Shown: positions 25,304 through 33,991 of the stretch, one piece after another
Position numbering within the stretch: position 1 is the stretch's first letter
Layout of the letters: the number at the start of each line of letters is the position of its first letter
Source of the DNA: Porphyromonadaceae bacterium W3.11
Lineage (GTDB): Bacteria > Bacteroidota > Bacteroidia > Bacteroidales > Porphyromonadaceae
Length of the DNA stretch: 64,000 nt
Assembly: GCA_030434245.1 (NCBI GenBank)
Contig: JAUISX010000004.1
Coordinates: 124,001-188,000 of the forward strand
Direction of reading: 5' to 3'
Notes under the pieces: model-generated
What the model saw: only the letters and a program-made list of their open reading frames with translations
The model's database searches: none
Told to the model about the DNA's origin: nothing
Program-made: the position numbers and the translations under genes

Positions 25304-26923
25304 TTACTTTATCAGTCCGAGCTCTCGGAGGTAAACATCTATTTGTTGGTCAAGGGCTGTGCGACGTGCTTCGAGTGATTCGATTTCGCTCATCACTGCC
25401 TGAATATCTATCTCCTCTTCCTCTTCAAACGTATCTACATAGCGAGGGATATTGAGGTTGTAATCGTTTTCCTTAATCTCGGAGAGCGGAACGCATCGAG
25501 AGTATTTGTCTATCTCCTTGCGGTATCGGTAGGTATCTATAATCTTATCGATGTCGTTTGGCTCACCGTTCTCCCCTGTGCGCAAACGGTTTTGCTTTTT
25601 ATCCTTGGCAAACTCTCGGCTCGCATCGATAAAAAGCACATCGTCATTGGTCTGGCACTTCTTGAGGACAATGATACATACCGGAATACCCGTAGAATAA
25701 AAGAGCTTGGGCGGCAAGCCGATAATGGCATCTATGCTTCCATCTTCAAGTAATTTCTGCCTAATGGCACGCTCTGCACCCCCACGAAAGAGTACCCCAT
25801 GTGGCAGTATAATCGCCATAGTACCGTCTTGGCTCAGATAGTGAAAGCCGTGCAGGAGGAATGCGAAATCGGCGGCAGACTTGGGTGCCACTCCGTAATT
25901 TTGGAAACGGAAGTCCTGAGCAGTCTCTTCCTTGGGGTTCCATTTGAGGCTAAAGGGGGGATTGGCTACGATGGCATCGAACTCTACTTTTTCACTGGGA
26001 TTATCATTATTGAGGAACGCCCATTCATTTGCCAAAGAGTCTCCGTGAAATATCTCAAACTCCGTATCCTTTACTCCATGCAAGAGCATATTCATACGAG
26101 CGAGGTTGTACGTGGTGACATTCAGTTCTTGCCCGTAAATACGTCCTATTCGGTCGCCCATCTGTTTGCGAACATTGAGCAACAATGATCCGGAACCACA
26201 GGCGAAGTCCAATACCTTTTTGATCCCCTCTTTAACGCCACGGTCAGGATTTTGTGCATCCAAAGCGACAATACGAGACAGAATAGTGGATATGGCTTGA
26301 GGGGTGTAGAACTCGCCTGCCTTCTTTCCTGAGCCTGCGGCAAATTGGGCGATTAGATATTCGTACGCATCGCCGAGTGCATCTATATCCGAAGAGAAAG
26401 CTCCTATACCCTCTGCGATCTTGAGAATGATCACACAGAGCGTATCATTCTTCTGTTGGTAAGTCTTTCCCAGTTTCTCAGAAGAGAGGTTTACCTCAGA
26501 GAACAAGCCCCTAAATGTACTATCGAAAGATTCCGTTTCGATATGTCTGAACCCCTCCTCTAATGTGTCAAGCAGATCCGAGCTTTGTGTACGAGCCAAT
26601 TCTACTATATGGCTCCATAAGTATTCCGGCTTAATGACGTAGTGAATCTTTCGACGCATCTGAGCTTCAAACTCTCCGATGTCTTCGCTGTTTTCTGCAT
26701 ACCATCTTTGTAGAGCAGTCTCTCCTATCGAGAGCGCTTCTTCATTGGGATAGTCTTTGCCCAGCTCTCTCTTTGCTGCTTGCTCATAATTGCCAGACAA
26801 GTAGCGAAGGAAAAGGAATGAAAGCATATAGTCGCGAAAGTCATCAGCATTCATCTTGGAACGCAACTCATCTGCTATAGCCCATAGTGTTTTACCTAAA
26901 GCCTGTTGGTCTCTTGCTGTCAT
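25304..26923 (-). CDS. hsdM: type I restriction-modification DNA methyltransferase HsdM
   Basis: Adenine N6 methyltransferase subunit. An N-terminal helical domain (1-150: ALGKTLWAIADELRSKM) precedes the methylase core: AdoMet motif LDFACGSGSLLLNV and catalytic NPPF in IVANPPFSLKW. YTPQAISTILSRIV precedes them, as in HsdM_N/N6_Mtase proteins. At 539 residues it is complete. Order on the minus strand is hsdR, ATPase, hsdM, hsdS with small gaps, so one transcript from the XRE gene promoter is likely. Confidence 0.95.
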   Translation of the reverse strand: MTARDQQALGKTLWAIADELRSKMNADDFRDYMLSFLFLRYLSGNYEQAAKRELGKDYPNEEALSIGETALQRWYAENSEDIGEFEAQMRRKIHYVIKPEYLWSHIVELARTQSSDLLDTLEEGFRHIETESFDSTFRGLFSEVNLSSEKLGKTYQQKNDTLCVIILKIAEGIGAFSSDIDALGDAYEYLIAQFAAGSGKKAGEFYTPQAISTILSRIVALDAQNPDRGVKEGIKKVLDFACGSGSLLLNVRKQMGDRIGRIYGQELNVTTYNLARMNMLLHGVKDTEFEIFHGDSLANEWAFLNNDNPSEKVEFDAIVANPPFSLKWNPKEETAQDFRFQNYGVAPKSAADFAFLLHGFHYLSQDGTMAIILPHGVLFRGGAERAIRQKLLEDGSIDAIIGLPPKLFYSTGIPVCIIVLKKCQTNDDVLFIDASREFAKDKKQNRLRTGENGEPNDIDKIIDTYRYRKEIDKYSRCVPLSEIKENDYNLNIPRYVDTFEEEEEIDIQAVMSEIESLEARRTALDQQIDVYLRELGLIK

Positions 26924-26936
26924 ATTCTTCTATCTA

Positions 26937-28049
26937 TTAAGCCTCTCTTGGAAGAAAGAGGTCAGGATTAAACTTGTAGTTTGTTATAAATGCGCTCAAT
27001 ATCTGTTTGAACAGCTCTTTGTTATCCTCCATCATCTCAGTCGGCTCATAAAGAGAATATTTTCCGTGAGAGAAGATGTTTATTATACGGCTATACAGAG
27101 GAGACTCTTCTTGAATATCTTTGTTTTTGAAGCATTCATCAAATTTTTCATATCCATGAAATGAAGCTGCTCTCTCAAGCACATTTCGAAGCATTGCAAA
27201 GTGATAGGTATATAGATCTCCTGATTCAGCCCTATGCCACAATTCTTCCAACATTGCAACGTGAAGAAACCGAGGGGTGTCATTTGTATAGCTAACACTA
27301 TAGCCTTCTTCCCCATTTTTCTTGAAGTGTAAACTTCCAAGCCATTTTCGCTTTCCTACGCTATCTTTGAAAACATTCCAAAGAGCATTATAGAAGAGAG
27401 CATGGTGTGTTGAAATAACTACCTTTTTTGAGCCCTCTTTTAATGTCTCAGCTAATAAAACCGCGACTGCAATAGCATTGTTATCATCCAAAGAAGAGAT
27501 GGGATCATCAATGTAGATATACTTTACCCAAGAGTAACCCTCATCTCCATCCAATACCAATTGTACGATGGCTAAGAAAAAACACCATACAAAGATAGTT
27601 TCCTCTCCTCTTGATATTTTGATGTTATCTATAACAGTTTCTTGGTTTGGATCCTCTCCTTCCCTCAGGTTGAAAACTCTTGAGAAAGAAATACTTCCGT
27701 CTTCATAGTCTATTTGAAAAACAATATCCGAGAAGCGCCCCCAAAACACTCTAATCTTATCTTCAAGAGCATATTCTTTAGCTCCACTAAAAAATGAAGA
27801 CTTTAGATTCATTTTGAGTACTCGAGTCGCATCTTCGTCAAGATCATTATCCCACGAAAACAAATCTTCTGTAAAAGCATTGAAATAGAGTGTATCTCTT
27901 TCTCCTCCTATCTTCCCAAGATCCTTGAACTCCATAGACAAACGAGTCTTTCCCACTCCATTATAAGCATATAAGAGAATGATTTTCTTTTCCTCTAGTT
28001 TGTCCCGAATATCTCGAGCTAGTTGCCTTAAGTCACTAAAATGATCCAT
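26937..28049 (-). CDS. PrrC-like ATPase, candidate anticodon nuclease
   Basis: A 370-residue ABC/AAA_13-type ATPase between hsdR and hsdM. Residues 23-40 hold Walker A AYNGVGKT (28-35); ISRGEET (145-151) is a degenerate signature; Walker B and D-loop are YIYIDDPISSLDD (177-189); the switch histidine is at VISTHHALFY (211-220). The C-terminal domain has Arg288-x3-Glu292 (LRNVLERAASFHG) and His328 (NIFSHGKY). E. coli PrrC, encoded in the EcoprrI hsd locus, uses Arg320, Glu324 and His356 to cut tRNA-Lys when phage disables restriction. The same R-x3-E spacing and a similar distance to His support a PrrC-type role. The tRNA target is unknown. Confidence 0.7.
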   Translation of the reverse strand: MDHFSDLRQLARDIRDKLEEKKIILLYAYNGVGKTRLSMEFKDLGKIGGERDTLYFNAFTEDLFSWDNDLDEDATRVLKMNLKSSFFSGAKEYALEDKIRVFWGRFSDIVFQIDYEDGSISFSRVFNLREGEDPNQETVIDNIKISRGEETIFVWCFFLAIVQLVLDGDEGYSWVKYIYIDDPISSLDDNNAIAVAVLLAETLKEGSKKVVISTHHALFYNALWNVFKDSVGKRKWLGSLHFKKNGEEGYSVSYTNDTPRFLHVAMLEELWHRAESGDLYTYHFAMLRNVLERAASFHGYEKFDECFKNKDIQEESPLYSRIINIFSHGKYSLYEPTEMMEDNKELFKQILSAFITNYKFNPDLFLPREA

Positions 28050-28060
28050 GCATTACTTTC

Positions 28061-31060
28061 TTAGGATTTATAAGCAGAGAGCCCTGATATATTTTGCCCT
28101 TTTGCCAATAAGGAGAATAGAGGAAGTAGATCAGAGACCAATGCTTTTTCTTGCTGTACGCGTTGCTTCCAGCCTAAATCCTGTTCTCTAAATAGTTCTG
28201 AAAGCTGTTCGGCGTCAAAAATCATTCGGTCTAAAACTGATTGGATGAATGAATTAAGGGTTTCCGGAATAATTCCATACCGCAGGGCAATCTCTTCGAT
28301 GCGTCGTCTCATCTTCCGATTTTTGAACTGCTGATAGCTTTCGCTAACCTCATTCACAGTGAGTCCATCAACAACCTCTAACTGATTTATATAGTCGAGA
28401 ATATCCTCCTGTTCTTCCATCAGATTACTGTGCGAAGCCACCAAACGAACCAGCTCTTCTTTTGTGAGTTCTTGCTGGCTTGGAGTTTGATTAGTAAAGC
28501 GAGAAATCAGCCCCATGATATAATCATAGTCGATCATAGCAGAGGAGAAGAGGACAAACTCAAAGTCTATATCCTCCGGATTAACCCCATCACCGGTATT
28601 GGGTGCATAATCGGATGACGGATCTTTCTGATTTTCACGAAGGGTACGAGCAGTCTCAAGGTAAGCTGTCCTAAAAGCATTCAAATCCTCCTTAGGCAAC
28701 AAACTCTCTATCTTCTCTTGATCCTCGGGGTCTATGTAGATGTATTGCCCAAGTTGATTGCTCAGTCTTTGAACCTCCTTAAAGTAGTCTACAAACTCAG
28801 CCTTAGCGGTATCTCCTAATAAATTAGCCACCTCTTCCGGTTTCGGGTCTAATCCCTTGGATTCCATAAACTGAGTGAGCTTATCAATCGCTTGTTCGTA
28901 CTTTACAACGACCTCGTGAGCTGGTTCGACAAGCCATATAGTAGGATCCGGCATCTCCTCTTTAAGACCAGAAAATAGACGAACAGCATCGTCTACAGAC
29001 GACATCTGAGAGCGAAAATCCAGTATCTTCCCAAAGTTTTTGGTCTCATTTAGTATGCGATTGGTGCGAGAGAAGGCTTGAATAAGGCCATGATATTTGA
29101 GTTCTTTATCCACATAGAGGATGCCCAGGTATTTGGAGTCGAAGCCCGTTAGGAGCATATCCACGACGATAGTTACATCTATCTTCTGGTCACGGGGATA
29201 TTCACTCCATTTCTGATCTTTGATACGCTTCTGTACATCTTGGTAATAAGCATCAAATTCAGAAATACTGTGTGCAACGCCATAACGCTCATTATAGTCC
29301 GAAATAATCCCCTCTAAGGCTGCTTTTTTACTATTTGGATCGACCAAATTATCTGCTTTTTCTTGCTCTAAGTCCTCTTGCAATTGCTCCACATCTTTAT
29401 TCCCCTCAGCGGGCGGAGAGAACACGCAAGCGATGTTCAGAGGCACAAAGTCAGGATTCTTTGCCCAATGTTCATCTTGTACCTCCTTAAATAACTGATA
29501 GTACTCAATAGCATCATTGATACTACTCGTTGCAAAAATGGCGTTGAAGCGTCTAGAAAAAGATATGGCATCGTGCTTGGCAAGAATTTCTTCGATAACT
29601 GCCTTCTTGGTCACTTGTCCATAAGTACCATTCGACTGATCATTGGGTCGATAGTAGTCTACGTTAAATCGCAAAACATTCTTATCCTCAATGGCATTCG
29701 TGATCGTATAGGAGTGTAGAAGCTTCTGAAAGACATCTTCTGTTGTTAGCTTAGAAGCCTCTTGCCCATCAATCTTGACTTGCACTGCATTCGCTTCAAA
29801 TATCGGTGTTCCCGTAAAACCAAAGAGTTGTGCTTTTGGGAAAAAGGCTTTGATCGCTTTATGATTCTCTCCAAACTGAGATCTATGGCATTCGTCAAAG
29901 ATGAAAACCATACGCTTATCTGCAAGAGACTTAAGACGCTCTTGATAGTTCCTCTTATTTTTAGGGTCAAGGGCTATGCCTAACTTCTGTATGGTTGTTA
30001 CTATAACCTTATCCGCATAGTCCGAAGATTCCAGCCTTTTTACAAGTGTCTCTGTATTCGTATTCTCCTCAACACACCCCTGCTGAAACTTATTGAATTC
30101 ATCTCGCGTTTGACGATCTAAATCCTTTCTATCCACGACAAAAATACATTTCTCTATATTAGGATTGTCTTTAAGAATAGTAGATGCCTTGAATGAGGTA
30201 AGCGTCTTACCTGATCCTGTAGTATGCCAGATATAACCGTTACCACGATTTTCTTCAATACACTTAACAATGGCTTGGACTGCATAAATTTGGTAAGGAC
30301 GCATGATTAGAAGCTTACGTTCGCTTGCGACTAATACCATGTATCGACTGATGAGTTCTCCCAAAGTACATTTCGCAAGCATTCTTGTCGCAAAACTGTG
30401 CAGGTGCATTATTTTGTGATTATTCTCATCTGCTAAATGGTATATCGGCAAATATTGTTCTTTAGCATCAAATCGGAATTCCTTAGCATTATTATTGGCG
30501 AAGTAACTCGTTTCTGCCTCATTACTCACGATAAATAACTGCATGAATGCAAGCAGGGTATTGGCATAGCCATTTCCCACATCATTTTTATAATTGACAA
30601 TCTGCTGTATCGCCGTTCGAGGTGATACTTTATGAGCCTTCAATTCTATTTGTACAAGAGGAAGCCCATTGATAAGGATTATAACATCATAGCGATGATG
30701 ACTGCTATGTGTATTGATGCGTAACTGATTGATTACTTCATAGTCATTCCTGCACCAATCTTTGATGTTAACAAGAGTGTAGTACAAAGGAGTGCCATCC
30801 TCTCTCAAGAAAAGATTGCGTTCGCGCAGTAATCGAGAAGACTCATACACATCCGGCGTGGCAGGAATAATCTCAGAAAGAAGGCGATCAAACTCCCGAT
30901 CTGTCAGTATGACGCCATTGAGTTGTTCAAACTTCGTACGAAAATTGGCTTCCAACGTTGCCCTATCTTTGATATCTGACCGATGAATATATTTAAGGCT
31001 TACGAGGCGCTTAATTAATCTTTCCTCTATTTGCTGTTCGGCTACCGTATACATCTGCAT
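28061..31060 (-). CDS. hsdR: type I restriction endonuclease subunit HsdR
   Basis: Motor and nuclease of the type I complex. The N-terminal PD-(D/E)xK nuclease has Asp125, Glu139 and Lys141 (RYDVIILINGLPLVQIELKA region). The SF2 helicase motor has motif I HTTGSGKTLTS, motif II FDECHRS (DEAD-like) and motif III FGFTGTPI, with later motifs in LLTGFDS and QAFSRTNR. The C-terminal ~300 residues form the HsdM-contacting helical region. At 999 residues it is intact. It starts 22 bases after the XRE gene stop codon. Confidence 0.95.
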   Translation of the reverse strand: MQMYTVAEQQIEERLIKRLVSLKYIHRSDIKDRATLEANFRTKFEQLNGVILTDREFDRLLSEIIPATPDVYESSRLLRERNLFLREDGTPLYYTLVNIKDWCRNDYEVINQLRINTHSSHHRYDVIILINGLPLVQIELKAHKVSPRTAIQQIVNYKNDVGNGYANTLLAFMQLFIVSNEAETSYFANNNAKEFRFDAKEQYLPIYHLADENNHKIMHLHSFATRMLAKCTLGELISRYMVLVASERKLLIMRPYQIYAVQAIVKCIEENRGNGYIWHTTGSGKTLTSFKASTILKDNPNIEKCIFVVDRKDLDRQTRDEFNKFQQGCVEENTNTETLVKRLESSDYADKVIVTTIQKLGIALDPKNKRNYQERLKSLADKRMVFIFDECHRSQFGENHKAIKAFFPKAQLFGFTGTPIFEANAVQVKIDGQEASKLTTEDVFQKLLHSYTITNAIEDKNVLRFNVDYYRPNDQSNGTYGQVTKKAVIEEILAKHDAISFSRRFNAIFATSSINDAIEYYQLFKEVQDEHWAKNPDFVPLNIACVFSPPAEGNKDVEQLQEDLEQEKADNLVDPNSKKAALEGIISDYNERYGVAHSISEFDAYYQDVQKRIKDQKWSEYPRDQKIDVTIVVDMLLTGFDSKYLGILYVDKELKYHGLIQAFSRTNRILNETKNFGKILDFRSQMSSVDDAVRLFSGLKEEMPDPTIWLVEPAHEVVVKYEQAIDKLTQFMESKGLDPKPEEVANLLGDTAKAEFVDYFKEVQRLSNQLGQYIYIDPEDQEKIESLLPKEDLNAFRTAYLETARTLRENQKDPSSDYAPNTGDGVNPEDIDFEFVLFSSAMIDYDYIMGLISRFTNQTPSQQELTKEELVRLVASHSNLMEEQEDILDYINQLEVVDGLTVNEVSESYQQFKNRKMRRRIEEIALRYGIIPETLNSFIQSVLDRMIFDAEQLSELFREQDLGWKQRVQQEKALVSDLLPLFSLLAKGQNISGLSAYKS

Positions 31061-31082
31061 CTGAGTCTATTGTTGACGATTA

Positions 31083-31301
31083 CTATTTCTCATCTCGTTC
31101 CATTGGTACAGGACCACACTCCGAACCGAAGAGTTCGAATACTTTATTGACCTTATCAAGGCGAAGCGTAGTTTTACCCTGCTCCAGTTCACGCACAAAG
31201 CGTAGCCCAACTCCTGCTTTTTCGGAGAGGTCCACCTGTGTCAATCTATATTTCTTACGCATCTCTTTCACGTACTGTGCTATGATTGTCCTTGCTTCCA
31301 T
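31083..31301 (-). CDS. XRE/HipB-type regulator heading the hsd operon
   Basis: A 72-residue Cro/C1 helix-turn-helix protein (IIAQYVKEMRKKYRLTQVDL, KAGVGLRFVRELEQGKTTLR), similar to y4mF-like HipB regulators. No hipA follows; hsdR starts 22 bases downstream, so it probably acts as a controller of the restriction operon. Twin operator-like sites lie just upstream of its promoter. Autoregulation is inferred. Confidence 0.78.
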   Translation of the reverse strand: MEARTIIAQYVKEMRKKYRLTQVDLSEKAGVGLRFVRELEQGKTTLRLDKVNKVFELFGSECGPVPMERDEK

Positions 31302-31329
31302 ACTGAGTTATTTTATACCTTATCAATAG

Positions 31330-31414
31330 CAAATATAATAAGAAATACTCAATCATACCCCCTTTCGGGGATAAAACGCAAAAGAAAGATTGAATTATAC
31401 CCAATAGGGAGTAT
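31330..31414 (-). promoter_or_regulatory. hsd operon promoter with twin operators
   Basis: The minus strand has TATATTTG (31330-31337). Upstream lie two related sites on the plus strand: TCATACCCCCTTTCGGGGATA core 31355-31373, and ATACCCAATAGGGAGTAT at 31397-31414. Their ATACCC starts are 42 bases (four turns) apart and each is preceded by TCAAT/TGAAT. They fit binding by the XRE protein encoded downstream. Confidence 0.55.
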
Positions 31415-31440
31415 ATTAATACTTTTCTAGTGTTATACTA

Positions 31441-31686
31441 TTAGAAATGCACCAAATAGGTACTTATGAATTTGGCAGTTGTTGCATATTTTGCAACAAC
31501 TGAATTTGGGTCAAGCTCTCCCTCTGAAAAGATGTTTTTTATATGCCTTGAAATTGTTGACTTATCTCGGTCAAATAGCTCTGCCATCTGATTGAGGGAC
31601 AGCCAAACAGTATCGTCTTCAAGCTGAACCGATAGCTCCGCAAGTCCATCAGCACTTCTATATATGATTACTTCGCCTTTATTCAT
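31441..31686 (-). pseudogene. truncated RhuM-like gene
   Basis: 81 residues that match only the N-terminal part of RhuM proteins (VIIYRSADGLAELSVQLEDDTVWL, NQMAELFDRDKSTISRHIKNI) and break off after VVAKYATTA, where the family continues into a conserved core. The next residues (KFISTYLVHF) are unlike it. Its ATG overlaps the stop codon region of the full-length RhuM upstream, so it is a second, broken paralogue, left by deletion. The short product could still be made. Confidence 0.65.
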
Positions 31687-32701
31687 CTGATTGGGGTCTT
31701 TTTGCGATACTTTGCTCTATTTGCCGAAGTTCCGTCAGCTCTCTTTGTTCTTCTTCCATTAGAGCCAGTTCTTTACGGCGGAGATTAAATGCTTCGTACT
31801 CTTGATCTACTTTGGCTTTCATCTGGGCATTGGAAACGGCACCACTACCTTTGAGAAGGTCTTTATTTTGGAAACTCAATAGGGCATCAACATTATTCCG
31901 CCAATAGTCTAAAGTCAGGTCTTTTCGCTCTTTGACCCTTAATTCTGCAGAATCCAAGAAGAGCACCGTGAGCTGATTAAGGGTCTCGATCTCCTCCTGC
32001 TTTAGGTAATTCTTAGCGGTGTATATATCTTGCTTTCTGACCACAGAGCCTTTCCAAGAAGTTAGAGCCATATTGGGTGCGTTGGCATCCGCACGACTCA
32101 CAACTATTTCAGCAGCCGTTTGCTGAGTAACTGCATAAAGGAGTTTATTCTGAGTTTCTGCAAAGAACATCTGAGTTGACTTGTCACTCTTATCGTAGTC
32201 GCTACTCAATGCGAGCAAGTCTCTAACCTTTTGATAGAAACGCTTTTCACTAGCACGAATATCACGTATCCGCTCAAGAAGTTCATCAAAATAGTCTGGT
32301 CTTCCGTCAGGATTCTTTAGGCGGTCGTCATCCATGACAAACCCCTTTATCATATACTCCTTAAGGTTGTGATTCGCCCATCTCCTAAATTGCGTGCCCC
32401 TCTTGCTCCGCACTCGGAATCCTATGGCTAATACCATATCAAGAGCATAGAAAGTTACCTGATAATTCTTCCCGTCTGAGGCAGTTGTTAAGTAATCCTT
32501 AACAACTGAATCTTCTGCTAACTCTCCTTCTTTCAGCACATTAGATATATGCATACTGATATTGGGAACAGAGGTGGCAAAAAGTTCTGCCATCTGGTTT
32601 TGGTTCATCCAGATGTTACCATCCCTAGCATAGAGAGTTACTCTTGCTTTGCCATCATCAGTATTGTATATGATAATCTGATTCTCTTCCGCCTGCATCA
32701 T
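31679..32701 (-). CDS. rhuM: RhuM family protein
   Basis: RhuM proteins, first named in Salmonella SPI-3, are frequent next to type I restriction loci; their activity is not established. The protein carries the family core (IWMNQNQMAELFATSVPNIS, SVVKDYLTTASDGKNYQV, GFRVRSKRGTQFRRWAN) and a helical C terminus. I take the ATG at 32701 (MMQAEENQ), giving 340 residues; an upstream in-frame start adds ten unlikely residues. A TATATTTG promoter box lies 66 bases upstream. It may be transcribed with the truncated RhuM remnant. Confidence 0.82.
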   Translation of the reverse strand: MMQAEENQIIIYNTDDGKARVTLYARDGNIWMNQNQMAELFATSVPNISMHISNVLKEGELAEDSVVKDYLTTASDGKNYQVTFYALDMVLAIGFRVRSKRGTQFRRWANHNLKEYMIKGFVMDDDRLKNPDGRPDYFDELLERIRDIRASEKRFYQKVRDLLALSSDYDKSDKSTQMFFAETQNKLLYAVTQQTAAEIVVSRADANAPNMALTSWKGSVVRKQDIYTAKNYLKQEEIETLNQLTVLFLDSAELRVKERKDLTLDYWRNNVDALLSFQNKDLLKGSGAVSNAQMKAKVDQEYEAFNLRRKELALMEEEQRELTELRQIEQSIAKRPQSDE

Positions 32702-32766
32702 GACATTAACTCCTTCCCTCCATAATAGCATTGTGCTATAAACTTATCTGCACCCCTCACCCTTCA

Positions 32767-32774
32767 CAAATATA
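32767..32774 (-). promoter_or_regulatory. -7 box for rhuM
   Basis: The minus strand reads TATATTTG, about 66 bases ahead of the ATG at 32701. Confidence 0.5.
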
Positions 32775-32833
32775 CCCATTTCACACCACTTGACAGTTGA
32801 TTATGGTAGAAACTTAATCGAAGTCAAGGCAGG

Positions 32834-33721
32834 TTAATACTTGATACGGAAGTAGTCGAGGAGGGCTTTGTATTGGTCTTGGGCAGTAAGGCAGGTATCG
32901 ATGAGGTAGCCCTGTGTCTGTTCCCATAGATCCAAGCCACGGTAGTAAAACATCTTGAGTTCGTCTGTGATGATAAATGGGACTATGCCATGTGCTAAGC
33001 ACTCTTTGAACATTATCAAGCGCCCTACTCTACCATTACCATCTTGAAAAGGGTGGATAGCTTCAAACTGATAGTGGAAGTCAAGAATATCTTCAAACGC
33101 TATTTCTTTGCTCTTATATTCATTGAGTAGTGCTTGAATAGCAGATGCCACCTCTTCAGGGGCTACAGTCTCTTTCCCTCCCACTTCATTCGGCAAACGT
33201 TTATAATCACCGACAGCGAACCACGACCGACTTGCATCTGTAGTACCAGCCTTAAGAAGCGAGTGTAATTTCTTTATCATGCTTTCAGTCAATGGCTCAT
33301 CAGCATGCTCAATTATGAAGTCAATACAGCGGAAATGGTTGGTGGTCTCAATTATATCATCGACCTTAATGGCCTCGACAGAAACACCTATCGTGTTGGT
33401 CTCAAAAATATAGCGTGTTTGCTCTTTGGTAAGACGGCTCCCCTCTATATGATTGGAGTTGTAGGTCAAGTCAATTTGTGTGCGGTGGTATATGCCTCCT
33501 TTGAGTCTGCTTTCCATCTGTTCACGTAAAGCATCCAAAAGGGGCGAAGCCTTAGACTTCTTCCTTTGTGGCAAGGGAGCATCCGCAGGGATACTCCATG
33601 TCTTGCCGATCAATTGAGCCCCAGAAATCTTTCCTTGAACACAATAGTTTCTGACTGTCCTTTCTGCTAAACCATGAGCTGCAGAATATTCCTTCACAGA
33701 GATAAATTCCATATCCGCCAT
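32834..33721 (-). CDS. Fic family protein with N-terminal HTH and autoinhibitory helix
   Basis: Probable AMP-transferase (AMPylator) of unknown target. The N terminus (1-45) is an HTH-like DNA-binding segment (ISVKEYSAAHGLAERTVRNY). The inhibitory motif S/T-x3-E-G is SNHIEG (89-94), placed N-terminal to the Fic core, i.e. a class II Fic protein. The active site HPFQDGNGRVGR (223-234) is intact. I start at the ATG at 33721; a GTG at 33724 is less likely. It has its own promoter with a perfect palindrome next to it. The HTH may bind that palindrome; this is inference. Confidence 0.88.
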   Translation of the reverse strand: MADMEFISVKEYSAAHGLAERTVRNYCVQGKISGAQLIGKTWSIPADAPLPQRKKSKASPLLDALREQMESRLKGGIYHRTQIDLTYNSNHIEGSRLTKEQTRYIFETNTIGVSVEAIKVDDIIETTNHFRCIDFIIEHADEPLTESMIKKLHSLLKAGTTDASRSWFAVGDYKRLPNEVGGKETVAPEEVASAIQALLNEYKSKEIAFEDILDFHYQFEAIHPFQDGNGRVGRLIMFKECLAHGIVPFIITDELKMFYYRGLDLWEQTQGYLIDTCLTAQDQYKALLDYFRIKY

Positions 33722-33741
33722 CACTTAATACTATTCCAATG

Positions 33742-33776
33742 CAAATATACTCCATTCTTGCCGTTATCGGCAAGAA
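33742..33776 (-). promoter_or_regulatory. fic promoter with adjacent palindrome
   Basis: Minus-strand TATATTTG (33742-33749) is preceded by TTCTTGCCG-ATAA-CGGCAAGAA (33755-33776), a perfect nine-pair palindrome covering the region between the -7 and -33 positions; a likely operator. Confidence 0.6.
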
Positions 33777-33961
33777 AAACACGTAAATCTTGACCAACTC
33801 TATAACCTCGCATTAATCATCAATATGGTCAAGACTATGCAAATTTTCATTTCTAAAACAAACTTCTTCACAGTGCCAATTTACCATCAAGCATAACATC
33901 CAGATTATTCAAAGAATGAATTTTATTTCTTCTGATATGAACCAAAGCTACATTTATTCGT

Positions 33962-33969
33962 TATCTTTG
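33962..33969 (+). promoter_or_regulatory. -7 box for the orphan gene at 33992
   Basis: TATCTTTG matches TAnnTTTG, 22 bases before the first ATG. Confidence 0.5.
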
Positions 33970-33991
33970 ACATATAGTATTCTAAAAATGA

